From Viscum album (taxonomy: Eukaryota > Streptophyta > Magnoliopsida > Santalales > Viscaceae): DNA of 64,000 nucleotides. The stretch covers positions 1,121,206,110 through 1,121,270,109 of the forward strand of contig OY728143.1 in NCBI GenBank assembly GCA_963277665.1, read 5' to 3'. The notes below the pieces were generated by a model. It searched no databases. It was given only the letters and a program-made list of their open reading frames with translations, and had not been told where the DNA came from. Position 1 is the first letter of the stretch, and every line of letters starts with the position of its first letter. Shown here piece by piece: positions 1-13,900 of the stretch. Both the position numbers and the translations under genes were made by a program.

Positions 1-2010
1 TCTTTTCTAGAAATAATAACAATCTTAATAGTCGTTATGTGTTTTGAAATGGATGTTTTCAGAACAAATGTATAGTTTTTATCAATGATTTATAGTTTTT
101 TTCTTCATCCACATCCCTCAGAGCATTTTGAAAAACTAATAAAATAATAAATTCAATATCATATATATACATTGATTATATTATGATAGTTTTAGCACTA
201 GTATCCATCTCCACTTCAATCAAATAAGGAAACAATTCATTATTCATGTATACTATGTACATGCGCATCACAAACTGATATAAATCATTTTCTATCACCA
301 TATCTCAAAACTAATTATAATGATTGAAATAATGATTAAATATGATTATAATTACAAATTTATTATTATTAATGGATAGTATTTCATTTTTTATTGGTTT
401 TCCCTATGAAATAAAATTATAATAACCTTTATATGTACGTGTGGACTACCACCTCCTGAAGAAATGTCTTGTGTTTTTCATCACGACTTCACAGAGATGA
501 AATATAAGAAAATATATAAAATAAATAATATATATATATATGATATTATAATAATTCTTGTAATATGAATTTTTACCTTCTTTCTATAATTATTTTTTAA
601 AAATTGAATTGCTAATCATGTGTACATACGCCCTATAATCTCTATGATAATAATGTAGCACATTATTCAAAATCTTCTTCAAAAAATTGATTTAATTTTT
701 TTTATTAATTTATAAATATTCAACTTATTGAATAATTTTTATTCTATAGATGGTGTAATAATTAGCTCTTTTAATAGAGATCACACACATAAGTCATTTT
801 GGTCATATAAACCTAATATCATCTTTATATTTGAAGTGAACATAACTAATTAATTGTATATAACATGGTTTTAAAAAAATAAATAATGAAAAAGAAAAAG
901 GTTCCTAAAAATTATAAATTAGTATAATTTTATTATTCAGTGAGATAAGTAATGTATTTGATTACTCTTACTCAATGTAAGGGATATACTTCAAAAAATC
1001 ATCTCTAAAAGTTACCCTTTCATCTCTTATTACAGAAAGTCAAAAAGAATGTACTTTTTTATCTTATACGACATGAGAATCTATTTCAAGCGTCAGGATC
1101 CCTAAATTATTTATTGTTTAATTTATAATTATTCATATTTTTTATCAATTATAATTGTTTCTTTCTTATTAGTATTGTTTTTTATATTTTAAAAGTTATT
1201 TATTATAAAAAATTGTATTTTGATTTCTCAATGTATTTTTATATTTGTTTAAAAATAGTTTCTCATTTTTTTCATTCATGACATGGTCATGGGATATTAT
1301 TTATTTATGGTTTTATTCCATTTTATCTCATTGGTGTCAATGTTATAGCTTATGTGATGGGTTCTACCATAAAATGCTGAAATGTATTGTCTAATGATTA
1401 TATTTTCTGGATAGTTATATTGGAACTTGGTTGAATGTCTATACTAATTTTAATGTTCTCTAGTAGTTTTTATTTTAGGGTTCTAGTATGATATTCAATA
1501 ATTGAAACTATATCAATTTTACATTATTTCTAATGAGTTGTCATTAAGGTAATTTAATTTCAAAATGTATGTTAATGATTTTTTAACGAAGTGATTCTTT
1601 TTTATGATGAATATGTATGTCAGTAAGATATTGAATTTAATGGATTTTAATGAATTCAAATTATAAATAGTTTTCTTCTTTTTAGACTGATTAATTTTAT
1701 TTTTTGTTATTATCCTGATTATTGAAATTTTTTTCTAATGATTTTAGTATAGATAAGGTAAAGGATATAGTCAATTATAATGTCTTGATATTTTCCATAA
1801 AAATAATCATTCTATTATTAAAAGTTTAATCTGGTTTGAAAAATGGATACTAATTTGTAGAATCCAACTTTCATTATATGTTTTTGTTATATATGATTTT
1901 ATGGCCAAATTCAATAAATGTATAATTTTAAAATATCATCATTATTTTAAGAAAGTGAATTATAGTACAAAAACACTACAACATGTGATGAAAATGTTCA
2001 GGTCCTTACA
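1..2010 (+). repeat. 5' LTR of element C (start outside window)
   Basis: AT-rich DNA with no coding potential. It ends in CCTTACA immediately before a primer-binding site, as the LTRs of A and B end in GCGTTACA. It aligns with 49480-50046 and 62984-64000, which are parts of the 3' LTR of the same element. A hairpin motif at 441-452 (GTGG, loop ACTA, CCAC) is the counterpart of the hairpins in A and B. Confidence 0.8.
441..452 (+). promoter_or_regulatory. Hairpin motif in the C LTR (GTGG-ACTA-CCAC)
   Basis: A 4-bp stem with an ACTA loop followed by CTCCTGAAG, the same layout as the hairpins in A (GCGG/CCGC) and B (ACGG/CCGT) but with different paired bases. The equivalent place in C's other LTR, about 49950, keeps the flank but has lost the pairing. 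Confidence 0.5.
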
Positions 2011-3272
2011 GTTGGTATCATATGTGGGGTTAATAATCTTTGTAGATTAGTGATTTTTGTTATGATTTTCAAATATTGTAACAAGTTTATAATTTTCTAT
2101 TTTATTATAAGTGAAATTTCATTAAAACTCTTATTGTGACTTTATGTTATGAACTAATTTTGTTGACTACTACTATTTTGGGAGAAATTTATTTTTCTGG
2201 TAATTATGGGTTATTAAAATTAGGGATCATATGTATTATCATAAGAGTAACCATTATATTGACACATTGACTTTTGATTAATTGATTAATTTTTTTTCAT
2301 AAGAATTTTTTATTTTATGGTGGATTTTTGTTATTTAGGTATTTCATTGATAATAATATAAAATTTCAATCAATATATGGTTTTCTAAATATAATTTTTT
2401 ATAAGATTTTGAGATTCATTGATATCCTTCTATGATAAAATATTATTTAATATTTGAAAACAATGTAATAAATCCTTATTATTCATGGTTTATAATATTA
2501 TTTTGAAATGAAATTAAGGAATTCTATTTAGTAGTTAAATTTTAATGATCTATTTTGTAATTTTGTTATTACTGTTGAATTATGGATATTACTATAGATT
2601 TCATCATATGATGATATTTTCATTATTTTTAATTTTATTATATTTTCCGAACCATGTATGTCTCAGTTAACTCATAAAGATAGGAAACTTTTCATGGCAT
2701 TTAATTTTTTTTATTTTTATATATAGAAGTTTATTCTACTTCTTTAGAAAATAGAAAATCATCTTTAATACACCTCATTTAAATAAAAATATGATATTTG
2801 GGTGTAAATTGATTAAATAATGAAATTAATAATTCCCCAACAGTATATTTATTTATTATATTTTAATAAATTGAAATTGAAATCCTTTAATCTTTGAAAT
2901 GGATTTGGAAAAACAAACATTATCCATCCTGTTTTGTTAGACAAAATCAATGTCTTTTTATCAAATAACTTATTTACGATTTTTTGATGGAACAATGTTT
3001 CAAGATCATTTTTTTATCAGTCCTCATCAGTACTTTGGAGTAGGTTTTTAATTCCATATAGATGATTTCACTTCCCAATAATGTTATACTCAATGTAAAT
3101 ATAGTTATGTGTTATTCAAGATGACCACCATACAACCATTTTCTCTCTTATCTAGTTGAATAATTATTGACCATCTTTACAATGTCAGTTTTCAATAAAG
3201 ACAATTTGAAAATAAAACAAATTCAAAAAAATATAAAAATTGAGAGAAATCAATTTCAAAAATGGGGGAGAA
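2011..3272 (+). mobile_element. Interior of element C, no recognisable gene
   Basis: Only 1262 bp separate the two LTRs, against 2611 bp in A and 5013 bp in B. I see no open frame of useful length, no zinc-knuckle motif and no reverse-transcriptase motif. The sequence is AT-rich and almost free of CpG. It ends in a purine tract (GGGGGAGAA, 3264-3272) before the 3' LTR. The element was either a non-coding, LARD-like derivative or a gag-only element with an internal deletion; decay prevents a choice. Confidence 0.65.
2013..2020 (+). other. Primer-binding site of element C, initiator-Met tRNA type
   Basis: TGGTATCA lies two bases after the LTR end, with the same spacing as in elements A and B. 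The bases after it have drifted from the expected GAGC. Confidence 0.65.
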
Positions 3273-4588
3273 TGTAACATGCCATAGTATTAAATGAATA
3301 AATATATTTGATAGAGTTCAACATATGAAACACTCATATGAAACATACTTGTAAGTATTATTTTTTGAATGAGACCATTATGAAAAAATAAATTAATAGG
3401 AGGGAATGAATAATATTACTAAAATTATGAAATATATAAAATTCAAACTCATTTAACATTGATAAATAAATTCTTTCTAAATATTGTCTTAAATATTAAA
3501 AAATATAATTTTATTCCACCAAAATAATTAGTCATCAAAAATTATTTTTCATTTTTAAGGAAGGTATATTATAATAAATTTTCAAATTGTTTTTGAAATT
3601 TATTTTAATTTTTTTTTATTTTTAAGTTAATAATTTCAAAACTATATAGGGTTGAATTTTTTATTTTTTGATAATATTAATTTTTCAGTGAATTGTTAAA
3701 ATACAAATGTTTGAAAATATTCTATTTTTATTACATTAAAAATTTTATTGATTATTTTATTATGATATAATATTTTATTATGTTAAATTAAGTTAGATAT
3801 TACAAAATTATTTATATTTTAATAATCCATATATCTTATTTTAGTATATTGACATTTATTTGGATTAGAACACGTTTTTTAAGAAAACAATTTTTCATTA
3901 CATCATGTAGTATTAATTTTAAATTAAATATTCCACTTATATTTTATGAATTTGGAAAATTTGATTACATGAGTTGAATAATTGGATCCAAATTTATTAA
4001 ATATATTTGTTATTCTTTTGGATAATATGAATAGTAATTGTAATAATTTTTGAAACCCCGGTAAATTGTAAATTGGGTAAATTTGGTAAAACATAAAATC
4101 GTTATAAAATTAAATATCAAAAACACATACCTAAATCTAATTGGAATAATATATATCTTATTTATTCATTCTAGTGTCACAATTTTGAACTTTTGGGGCC
4201 TCATGTATAAGAATATGACATTTTTAGAATTTTATTTAATGACACTCCAAACATGTCAGACTCTTTTTTTAGAGTATAATATTTTTAATATGGTTTAATC
4301 AAGAGGATATGTTTTAAAAAATAATTTTTTTAAATCTAATAGATTTATATTAAACCTGAATATTTTAAAAAATATTAATTAAGATATAAGTACCTTAACA
4401 TCATACACAATGTTGATGAAGTTATTATTTAATTAATAGACAAAATAAAACAGATGTTATTAAAAATATGAAAATTAATATAATTTGAGATCAATACTGT
4501 AATAAATGACTTTTTTAGATTACAATTATATTTTAGGTATATAATAAAACATTTTTTCAAATTTAAGATAAATTCATGATATAATTTT
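3273..4588 (+). repeat. 3' LTR of element C, first segment
   Basis: Starts TGTAACATG directly after the purine tract and runs to the insertion point of element E. It is AT-rich and non-coding. Its counterpart in the 5' LTR lies left of the window, so its identity rests on the boundary signals and on the continuation at 48965. Confidence 0.7.
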
Positions 4589-7500
4589 TGTAAGGTCTTA
4601 GATCCACACTCATCGACCATTTGTGTGTTTCCAAGGTCAAAGATGATTAGAGGATGCTCGATGGTAGCCTAGAAAATCTCAGTTTCTAGAAGATGGATAT
4701 AGGGAGATTTCACAATGTGTATTAATTTTACATTACATGAATATAAGATTAACAATGGGAAAATAATATGGGTTATAAAATATATAAAATAGAAAGGCGA
4801 TGTGTTTTTAATGAAAATTCGAACCCCGAGGATTACACAATGTCAAAGGGAAATACACATCATTTAAATTCCCAATGAAAATGATTTCTTAATGTTTCAT
4901 AAACATAGGTTTCTCTTAAACTCCCCGAATATAGAGGTTCATCTTATTTTTCAGGGGCTAGATGCTCTCTTTTAGTTGTTTTGGAGATTCCTTTGATGGG
5001 AATCGATCATCGAGAATCCATCATTAATCTATAGTGAATCAATTTGATCATAGTTGTGTTTTTATTTTGTTTTCCAGTGGTATTTAATGATTGGATATCT
5101 ATTCCTCCCATTATTCTGTGCATACGAGGTTTGATGTTCTCCAATGTTTTTAATAGGCTATCTCTTGGTTTTTGTTGGTGCGGTTATGCTGCAACATCCT
5201 TAGATGGATGAAGTTCTAGAAGAAGAGGAGATCATGATCCACAATGTTGGAATGTTCTTATAAAAGTATTGTTGACACCCTTTTTTAGGTAGTGGATTCA
5301 TTGCTTTTCAATTTACTGGTGTCAAATAATATAACTATCATGAGTTATCCTTGGTATTGGAATGAAATGGAGATAATAATTACATAAACAAGATTAAATA
5401 ATTTTTATTGACCGCTTGGCCATGTTGTTTCATTATATCCTGAAAATAGTTTACCACTTTCTTTTCTAGATAATGTGATATCTTTTCCTTTCATGGATTA
5501 GAATGTTGTTCTTGATGGAAATTTGGTAAAGAATATAAACTCAGAAATAATTTATAATTAATTAGCTAAAATATTAAAGGGTAATTTTTAATGTATCTAG
5601 TTTTTAATGCTCTAATTTTATGATAACAAAATTTATTCATGTATACATGATTTATTGAAAATGTTAATGAACCTAATGCATGATAATGCTTGATGAAAAA
5701 ATAGTTAAATTCATGTCAAATTAATTATTTTATTAAATTTTAAAAACATTTGAGAGATTACTTCTTATTTTACCTATAGTTAAATCCAATAAATAATGAA
5801 TTAGCTAATTCAAGAGTGAATAAGAATCGGTTCTGAGATAAAAGATAATTCTTTTGAAGTTCTTTGGAATCCTGATTTATTTTAAAGCCCGAGCAACTTA
5901 TGCAATAGAGTCATGAGATCTTGTTGAGGGTGTAGGCTATATACCATGATTTACAACCAATATATCAATTTCAATGTTTATTTCAAAACACTTGTGATGC
6001 TATGTGAGCCTCAGATGGCGGGGACTGAAGGGATGTTTTGGTATGTGGTGCGGGGATGGTAGATGTGATGTGAGCCTCTATAACTATTTATGTATATGGG
6101 GTGGTGTGTCCCGGGTGTTGTGGAATCAATTGATTCCTATGGTGATGGGATGCATTGATATATGCATATAGGTGTTAGGGAGGACACTAGAGATGAAAAA
6201 ATAGGATGATGATGGGCTTACCCATTAATATAGAAGTTTGATCCTAATTTGAATGTGTTGTTTGGAAAACTGACAGTTTTTGTTTATCAAATTTCCTTTC
6301 CCCTCTATTTGAGGCAGATAGATCTTCTCATTATTATACCATATTGGTTAAAATAAGATGTCCTCCTATTATACATAGTAATATTAAAATTAAAAAATTT
6401 AATAAATGAATTAATGTTTAACCCATGGGGTTGGATTTTTCTAGGTTGAAATGATCAGGTTATAATTATGATATGTCATGGACACTTTTTTCTTATGAGT
6501 CGAGGGCATAGAAAATTATTTTGATACTTATGTAATGTAATAGGGAAATTTAAATGGTTAATTAATTGTTACCAATTAATATTGTTAATTTTAAACTAGT
6601 GAAGAAGGAGAAATATTACCTAATGTAGTTCCTAAAATGGTGTTGTGCTTATGGGATATCTTTTCATAGTAGGGGATGTTGAGATTCATTGTGACATATG
6701 CTATAGATTAGTATGACACTATGTTTTTTACATGGTGTGGTTGTGAGATATATTATATCATTTTCATTTTTTTCATATACTGCACCACCTTATCAGTTAG
6801 GGAAAATTACACCATAGGCATTCTAATCCGTAGGGGTGTTTTCCCCAATATCTCAATGAGAGGATGGATAGATGACTACCACCTTTAACCCCTATCTCAT
6901 ATCTTAGTAGTTACATATTCTATTAATCTTGACAATTATATTTCCCCATAAATTATTGGAGAGTTCTATAATTGGATGTCGTTATTTTACACAAATATAT
7001 TTTAGATATCGTTTTATAAGGACTACTATAGGTATAAAATGTATAGGTTGTGGTGGACTGAGGTTCCTTACTCGGTGTATGGGTTGTGATGGATTGCGGT
7101 TTAATATTTTATGTATTATACATGTTGTATGGGTTTCAGTGTCTCCCACAAATAGCTGAGTTACTTTAGGATACGTGGACATACTAGTGTGTTGCATGAG
7201 GTGTATATTGTGATGCTTCGACCAGGTGTTTGCAGGATATCCTTTTTGGAAATACATTCATTGGATGGTTGAAATTATGGAAAATTAGAAAGAAAGTGGG
7301 GAAGTAGTAGTGGGGTACCCTTGATATAAATTATTATATTATATTTTCTTTTATGAGATATTTGGTTGGAGTATCCATGCTGAGGTTTGGAACATTGTAT
7401 ACCTACTTAGGTGGTGAGATAATTTCACTTGTTTTGCATTATTCATTAGCGCAATTTATTTATCTTTATCGTGAAAGGATCTGGGATTATCATACTGAGT

Positions 7501-7931
7501 ATAATATTATTATCAACCAATGTAATTATAATCTATTTTTCAGGTCATTTGGAGAAGGATGGAAATCAGTTTGGTTACTACTAGATCAGGGTTTAGCTTG
7601 AGCTAGTTGAGCTGCAAGGTCACTGTCATCCTAAATTTTCATATATTAATTCTAGTTTTAGGTTAAATTATAGTATTTATTATGTCACTAAATATGTCCA
7701 ATTTTTAATTATTTTATATTATTTTATAAGAAGGTATTATTTGGTGTATGTCTTATCTCTCTATTTCACATGTGTTTACTTTGAGGGTAATGCCTTTGAT
7801 CTGTGTGTTTATTATACACTCGGTGTTAGTCACCAACCAAGGTCCTACTTGAGGTTGGACACGAGTGTCACAATATCTCTTCTCCCATTTTTGTCCTAGG
7901 AGGGTACAATTATTGGATAAGGGTCATGAAA
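4589..7931 (+). repeat. 5' LTR of element E
   Basis: Starts TGTAAGGTC, aligned with the TGTAATGGCCC start of D, and ends TCATGAAA, aligned with D's TCGTGAAA. Length is 3343 bp. It matches 45529-48964 in order: 4620-5240 with 45570-46170, 6000-6120 with 47040-47160, 6760-6900 with 47800-47940, and 7200-7930 with 48250-48964. It is heavily diverged and poor in CpG. The short open frames inside (for example 6929-7159 and 7353-7601) show no family resemblance. Confidence 0.8.
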
Positions 7932-9258
7932 TTGTGGGGTCATAGCTATGTTGACATATAGTATGATGTTTGGAGTTAAGAATATGTGATGTTGTGTGGG
8001 ATGAATGGGAAATTGTGTTAGTAAAGTATATAAATAGCTGTAAACATGGGAGAATAACATAGACATGGTTATTTAGTCCCCCTATGAATTAATTCACATA
8101 CCTTTAATCTTAAATCAATTACTAATCAAGGACACAATGGTTGTAGGGTAAGCACCTAGGAATGGATAATGCATCATTCTTTATTAAACATATGTTTTAA
8201 TGGGTATACCATAGAATATGTTAACCTAAAATAAATAAATAAAATTAATTAATGTTAGTGTAATCCATCTATTTGGTTTAGAATCCATAAATATATTTTT
8301 TGTAGTCATTACTCTAAGTTAACATCCTCACGAGGTTTATACATAATATGTAAAGCAGGATTCTCCAGCTGATTGTCATATAGTAGATTTGGAAAAATAA
8401 AACACATGGAGGAGGACACTCTGATAGGTTCAATAACTAATAATGCTTATTTGTGATACATAGTTTCAAATGAAATCATATAATAATGGTTGGAGGAGTT
8501 TTGGATATCCTTTGGTTCGATCTATGCTTGGAAGGATAATTGAGTTTTATTATCTTTGTTGATGCTACACGGGGAAATGAGGTAGTTGTAGTTATTGTTC
8601 CTCAATGATTGAGAGGATTCATTAGTTGCATAAATTTTTTTCTAGGACTACATAAAATTTGAGTTTCTTTCTACTGCTATGAAAGAATCCAATCGCTTGG
8701 AACTACATACCCTTAAGTATGGGAGCTCTAGTATGTGAGGGTTTCAGATCCATTTTAATAACCTTCTGCGATATGATTTGGACTAGTTCACAGATGAGCC
8801 TATTAGGGTAGATCATTTGAAGGAGTCTTTGTACTGAAAGATCTGGTTCCAAGTCCCCCCATTTGTTCATTAGATGTATCACCATGTGTCATAGAGAGCA
8901 TAGTTCATCAAGATGATGTTAACCAGAATTGTATTATCCTAAGAGGGGAGTCATCAAGATTCCACATAAAGGAGTGTTGTAGTACATAGTTCCCAGTTCA
9001 TAGGAAAAAAGAGATTTAGATTAGATAGGTGTAGTTCCAAACCCTAAATGTCTTATTTCTATAGTGGAATAAACTCTCAGTTCATTTCCATGACACCATA
9101 ACATCATTTTCTTATAGTGATTGAGTTAATCAATGGTAATATTTCCCACTCTATCGAAATAATAAACATGCAACATTTTTTGGGTTCAGGTTCCTCTATT
9201 GAGGTAGTTTTGGTTGAGGTAGAAGTAGAAAGTTTCTATAGTTTGGAATAACTAGATT
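7932..9258 (+). pseudogene. Leader and gag remnant of element E
   Basis: The bases just after the LTR (TTG then TGGGGTCATAG) are a worn copy of D's GAA plus TGGTATCATAG primer site. The stretch 8140-8200 matches D's leader, and 8520-8700 matches D's gag in order, including the part of D's gag around 37360-37440. No frame stays open: frameshifts and stops are frequent. It once encoded the capsid-type Gag that packages element RNA. The boundaries are approximate and the start codon cannot be placed. Confidence 0.6.
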
Positions 9259-10958
9259 GTGGATGAGGTAATACAAGGAATGTCTCAAGATACTTCATGT
9301 CCACAGAGAGTAGAGTACATCGATGGAGGTGGTTTTCAGCATCGTCAGAGAGGTTGTGGAGTAGGTTGGGGTCATCATTATGCTTTAGTGTTTCCCATTA
9401 TAGGATTTTCAGATATCATTCATGTGAGACATTTCATATTTTCTACATGTTTTCATGTTGTGTTTGATCTAGGATTAACACATTTTATCATATCACCATC
9501 ACTTTATCATTCATCCAGACTTGAGGTAGAGACGATTCCAGTTAACTTGGCATTAACTATGCCAGTTGGAGGTCGAGCAGACTTGTTTGAAATATGTAGA
9601 AACTAAGAGCTACTGTTGGGGAAGTACCACTGTTAATGATATTTCTTATGTTTATGGATACAACCAAAGTATATCATCCTTATCATGGATTTCTTGTATT
9701 TAGTAATGTCCACCATTGATTTCATTATGAGGAAAGTTGTGTTATTATATGTTGATAGAGAATAGCCGTGTTTGTTGGTGACTGAGACCCCATGATGGGT
9801 CAATGATGTGTTTTTTCAGTTTCATCCAAGTTGGATGATTTGTTGTTGAGTTCATTGGAGCATCATAATTTTGCATTTTCCCCATGTCATATAAGAGTAC
9901 CATGATGTCTTTCTGGAGGAGGTGGTAGTTTTACCCCCATTAATGATAGATCGAGTTTGTCATCATACTACATCCAGGTGTGACTCCAATATTAATATCT
10001 CCATATAAGATGACACCATCAAAGTTGTGAGAGAAATTTTTACAGCTTGATAGATAATTTTAGTGTGGTTTTGTTTAGTGGAGTGTATCACTATTGTGTG
10101 AAAAAATCAATTCTTTAGGAAGGCTGATAGAAGACTGATGTTGTGTGTCGATTATCATCTCTTATCCAAAGATACAATTAAGAACTTCTATCCCCTTACA
10201 CAGATTGATGATTTATTAGATTAATTAAAAGGTGAATATAGGATCTCAAAAACCATGTTTCTATCCAGATTTCATCATTTGCGTCTAAATTATGAGGATA
10301 TACTGATGAATATATTTTTTTCTTCATGGAAATTATGAGTGTGTGGTTATTTCATTCGATGTGACTAATTCTCCACCGAGGGTCATAGGGTTAATCAAAA
10401 TTGTTTTCCTTGGGATCTTAGATAAGTTTTCGATGTTTTTAATAAATGATATCCTTGTGCACTCTGCATCCAAAGAGGATAATTGTGAAAATTTACGTGC
10501 CATTTTTTGATGTTATTCATTGTGGGAAGCTATTTGGGATGTTCTCAAAGATTGAGGTTTTGCCTCAAGAAATTTGTTTCAGTGGGAATATTGTATCCCA
10601 ATAGAGAGTAGTTGTGGATCCATTGAAGATAAACAGAGTCATTTCATGGGTATCCCCATTGATAGTGGCTGAGGTGCAATATTTCCTAGGTCTTATAGTC
10701 TATTATTTGAGGATCAATGAGAATTTATCATATTTTTTGACTCTATTTCCAGTGATTACTATAAAGGATCCATTGTTCTTGTGAACTAATCATTTTTAGA
10801 TGGATTTTAAATTTCTGAATAATAAGATGGTCTGTGATTTACTCATTTTTCTTCCAGGATAAGGAGTGTTTTTTGATATTTTTTATGATTCTTCAGATCA
10901 TGGGTTGTATTGTGTTCTGAAGTACCAGTGATTGGTTATTTCTTATGGGTCTTGGAAA
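9259..10958 (+). pseudogene. Element E gag end, protease, RT and start of RNase H (broken)
   Basis: An open frame at 9259-9606 covers the Gag tail and the aspartic protease start, where the expected DSG is read as DLG (VVFDLGLTHFIIS). At 10140-10260 the RT stretch aligned with D's [10 protein letters not shown] and PRIDDLF is visible through frameshifts. At 10320-10480 the MPFG-TNAP to DILIYS segment is recognisable. RNase H begins at about 10840 and the match stops near 10958, where F is inserted; it resumes at 32185. Stops and frameshifts are throughout, so no product is expected. The reverse transcriptase copied element RNA in its active past. Confidence 0.7.
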
Positions 10959-13900
10959 TAGTTACCATCTCATTACAAACACCTAAATTGCATAATGTTT
11001 TAATACTACTTAAAAATTATACAAATAAATGGCTATATACTATAGTTGGTATAGTGCCTTTGGAATTATGGAAACATAAACACTAGTATTAATGTGAACT
11101 ACATCATCTCCCACTACATTATACTTGGAAATAACTATTCATATACATATCAAACATTTTAAATAACATCATAACATGGGGGGATGGAATCATTAAAGGG
11201 GTGAGATCAAATGCTTTGTAAGGGTAAAAAATGGAGACATATAAGCACAATCATGGTCATAAGAGTTTGATAATGTGATCATGGAAATTTAAGATCATAC
11301 CATGCATATGAAAGATCATAATAATGATCGAGGCATAAAGATAGGCAGTTCATAGGACATAAATCTTAATGAAATAGAGATCATTTCCCATGAAAGCATA
11401 AAGTAAGAATTAAACATTTAATTGTGGAAAATACATAAGCATATAATGATTTCCATTAATGCCAATCTGTCACTACTAAGACCATCATAGTGGAATGAGT
11501 TCATTAAAAAATAAATAATCCCCAATTCTAGACTTGTAATATTGAATCGAGTGACCCACATTCAATCCATGTATTACTAAACTATGTATCCCTCATTCCA
11601 GCCCTATATTATTGAATTTAGTGACCCTCGATCCAACCCTGTATTACTGAACCATGTAATTATTTATGCCAGCCCTTTGTTAATGATCTAAGTAAACCCT
11701 CAATCCAGCCATGTATTACTGAACCAAGTCTACCCATATTCTATTCATGTCTTACTAAACCATGTAAACCCTCATTTCATCCCTATATTACTAAACCGAG
11801 TAACCTTTGTTCCAGCCCTTTATTACTGAACCAAGTAAACTCACATTCTATCATTGTATTATAGAAATAAGTAAACCCTCTTTTGATCCCATTATTACTA
11901 AAATTAGTAAACCCTATTTCCAGCACTATCATACTGAATTGAGTAATATCTCCATCTTGTCCTATATTACTGATCTGAGTAACCCTAGTTCAATACATGT
12001 ATTCACAAACTGAGTAAACCATCGTTCCACCCATGTATTACTGAACCGAGTTAACCTTCGTTCTAAAACATTATTACGGAATCATGTAAACCCTCATTTC
12101 ATCTATATATGGGTCCTGAGATATTAGTAATTACCCAATGCATTAGAGAGAGATATTGGTCCCACCTGTCTCATTATTAAATCATATATGCTTTTTCCAT
12201 TGGATCACAAATAAAGATATCATATCCCATTAAATGAAATGGGTATCATAAAAATGAAATCATAGCATGACCTATGGAATGAGTTACACGTTTCATTATC
12301 ATTCCATATAAAAAATATTCCATAAATGAGAAAACAGATTTCATATATATATATATAACTCATGGAGTAGAAATGGGTTACATAAACACCAAGAACATAA
12401 GCAAAACTCATTAATATGAAGTATATGAATGGAACCTTTAGATTACATCCTATAATGTTTGACTAACATCAATATATTTTATATTAGATGGAAAATAATT
12501 TTGAAATATCCTTTAAAAGGGATCTTATTGAAAATAAACATTGTTGTTTGAAAAAAAAATTTAATAAATAAAACCATTTAAAACCCATTAACTTATATAA
12601 TACCATGAAATATTATAATGAAGACTAGAAATATTTATGATAACAAATTTTCATGAAAACATTTAAAATAAGTTTTGAAAAATTTTAATATCCATTTTCC
12701 TTAAAAAAACTTGAAATTTTTTAATGTAATCTTGAAAATGTTTTGAAAACCATTTCATTGCAAATACATTGAAAATTTATTAAAAAATCATGGAAAGGTT
12801 TTAAAAATAATTTTTTATGAAAAAATATAATAGAATACTGAAAACATTTTGAAAAATTATTTCTTTGAATGAAATTTTTAAACATGTAAACAACATTTGA
12901 AAGAATTATAAAAATAGTTTTCCATAAAATAATATAAAAGAAGTTTAAAACCATTATTGAAAATATCCTGGGAAATTTATTTTAAAAACATTTTCTTAAG
13001 GTTTATACTTTTCAATAATACAATGGGTGATTTGAATAAATTATTTCAGATAAATCTGTACATGTCATAGGAGGTCAAAATAAGATTCCATTTACACCGT
13101 AAAAAGGATAGAAAACGGCCTTGTTATGAAAGAGACAAGATGATTCACTGGAAGATATTGGTAAAAGGAAAATAGTTTAAAACCATATTTTAGATATTAT
13201 AGAGTAATGATATATTATTTTTGGAAACTATTTTTATAAAACATTGATTTCCGACTAATGAGATGGAAAATTCACTCTTTGCTAAAAACACTTTCATAAA
13301 TTTCTAATGTTTCTAAGTGTAAAAAATGATACCATTACATGGGTATATAATGAAATAAAAATGGATAAAGAAACTCATGAATATTATTGAGATATGGATC
13401 ATAATATTTCATCAAAGGGAGCATAAGCATATAAAATCTCGAAATTCAATGATATTGTCTCAATAAACTGTTATATATTGGTATCATGGGATAATGCTCT
13501 CCATGCGAGGAAAAGAAAATTACATGATGCATAGAATATTTTCAAAATATTAGATTCATTAAATGGAATGAAAAAAAAGTATTTGAATCTCGAAAAATAT
13601 TTTATGTTCATAACCAAATGTGACTCTTAATGATAAAAAATTGAGTGAAAACATTTTTACCAAATTGGTATCCTTTGATACTTAAACCCCCTAAATGAAT
13701 AATAGTCAAGTGGGCTTGTGAATACTAATAAATATATGTACAAGATACATAGAATACAATAACATGTAGTTAATAAACTAAAAAATGGAAATAGTGGAGA
13801 AAATTTCTTTTATATAAATGAAATTAAAATTGAGATGAAATACCTTAACTTATGTCTTGAATCTCTCTGTACTCATACTGGATTCCACTTAATCTGGTTA

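Noticed and set aside
9259..9606. Independent host gene of 115 residues
   Set aside because: Its second half is the aspartic protease start of element E in correct position before E's RT remains.
11529..12110. CRISPR-like array
   Set aside because: The repeats are diverged head-to-tail minisatellite units without unique spacers, inside a plant LTR.
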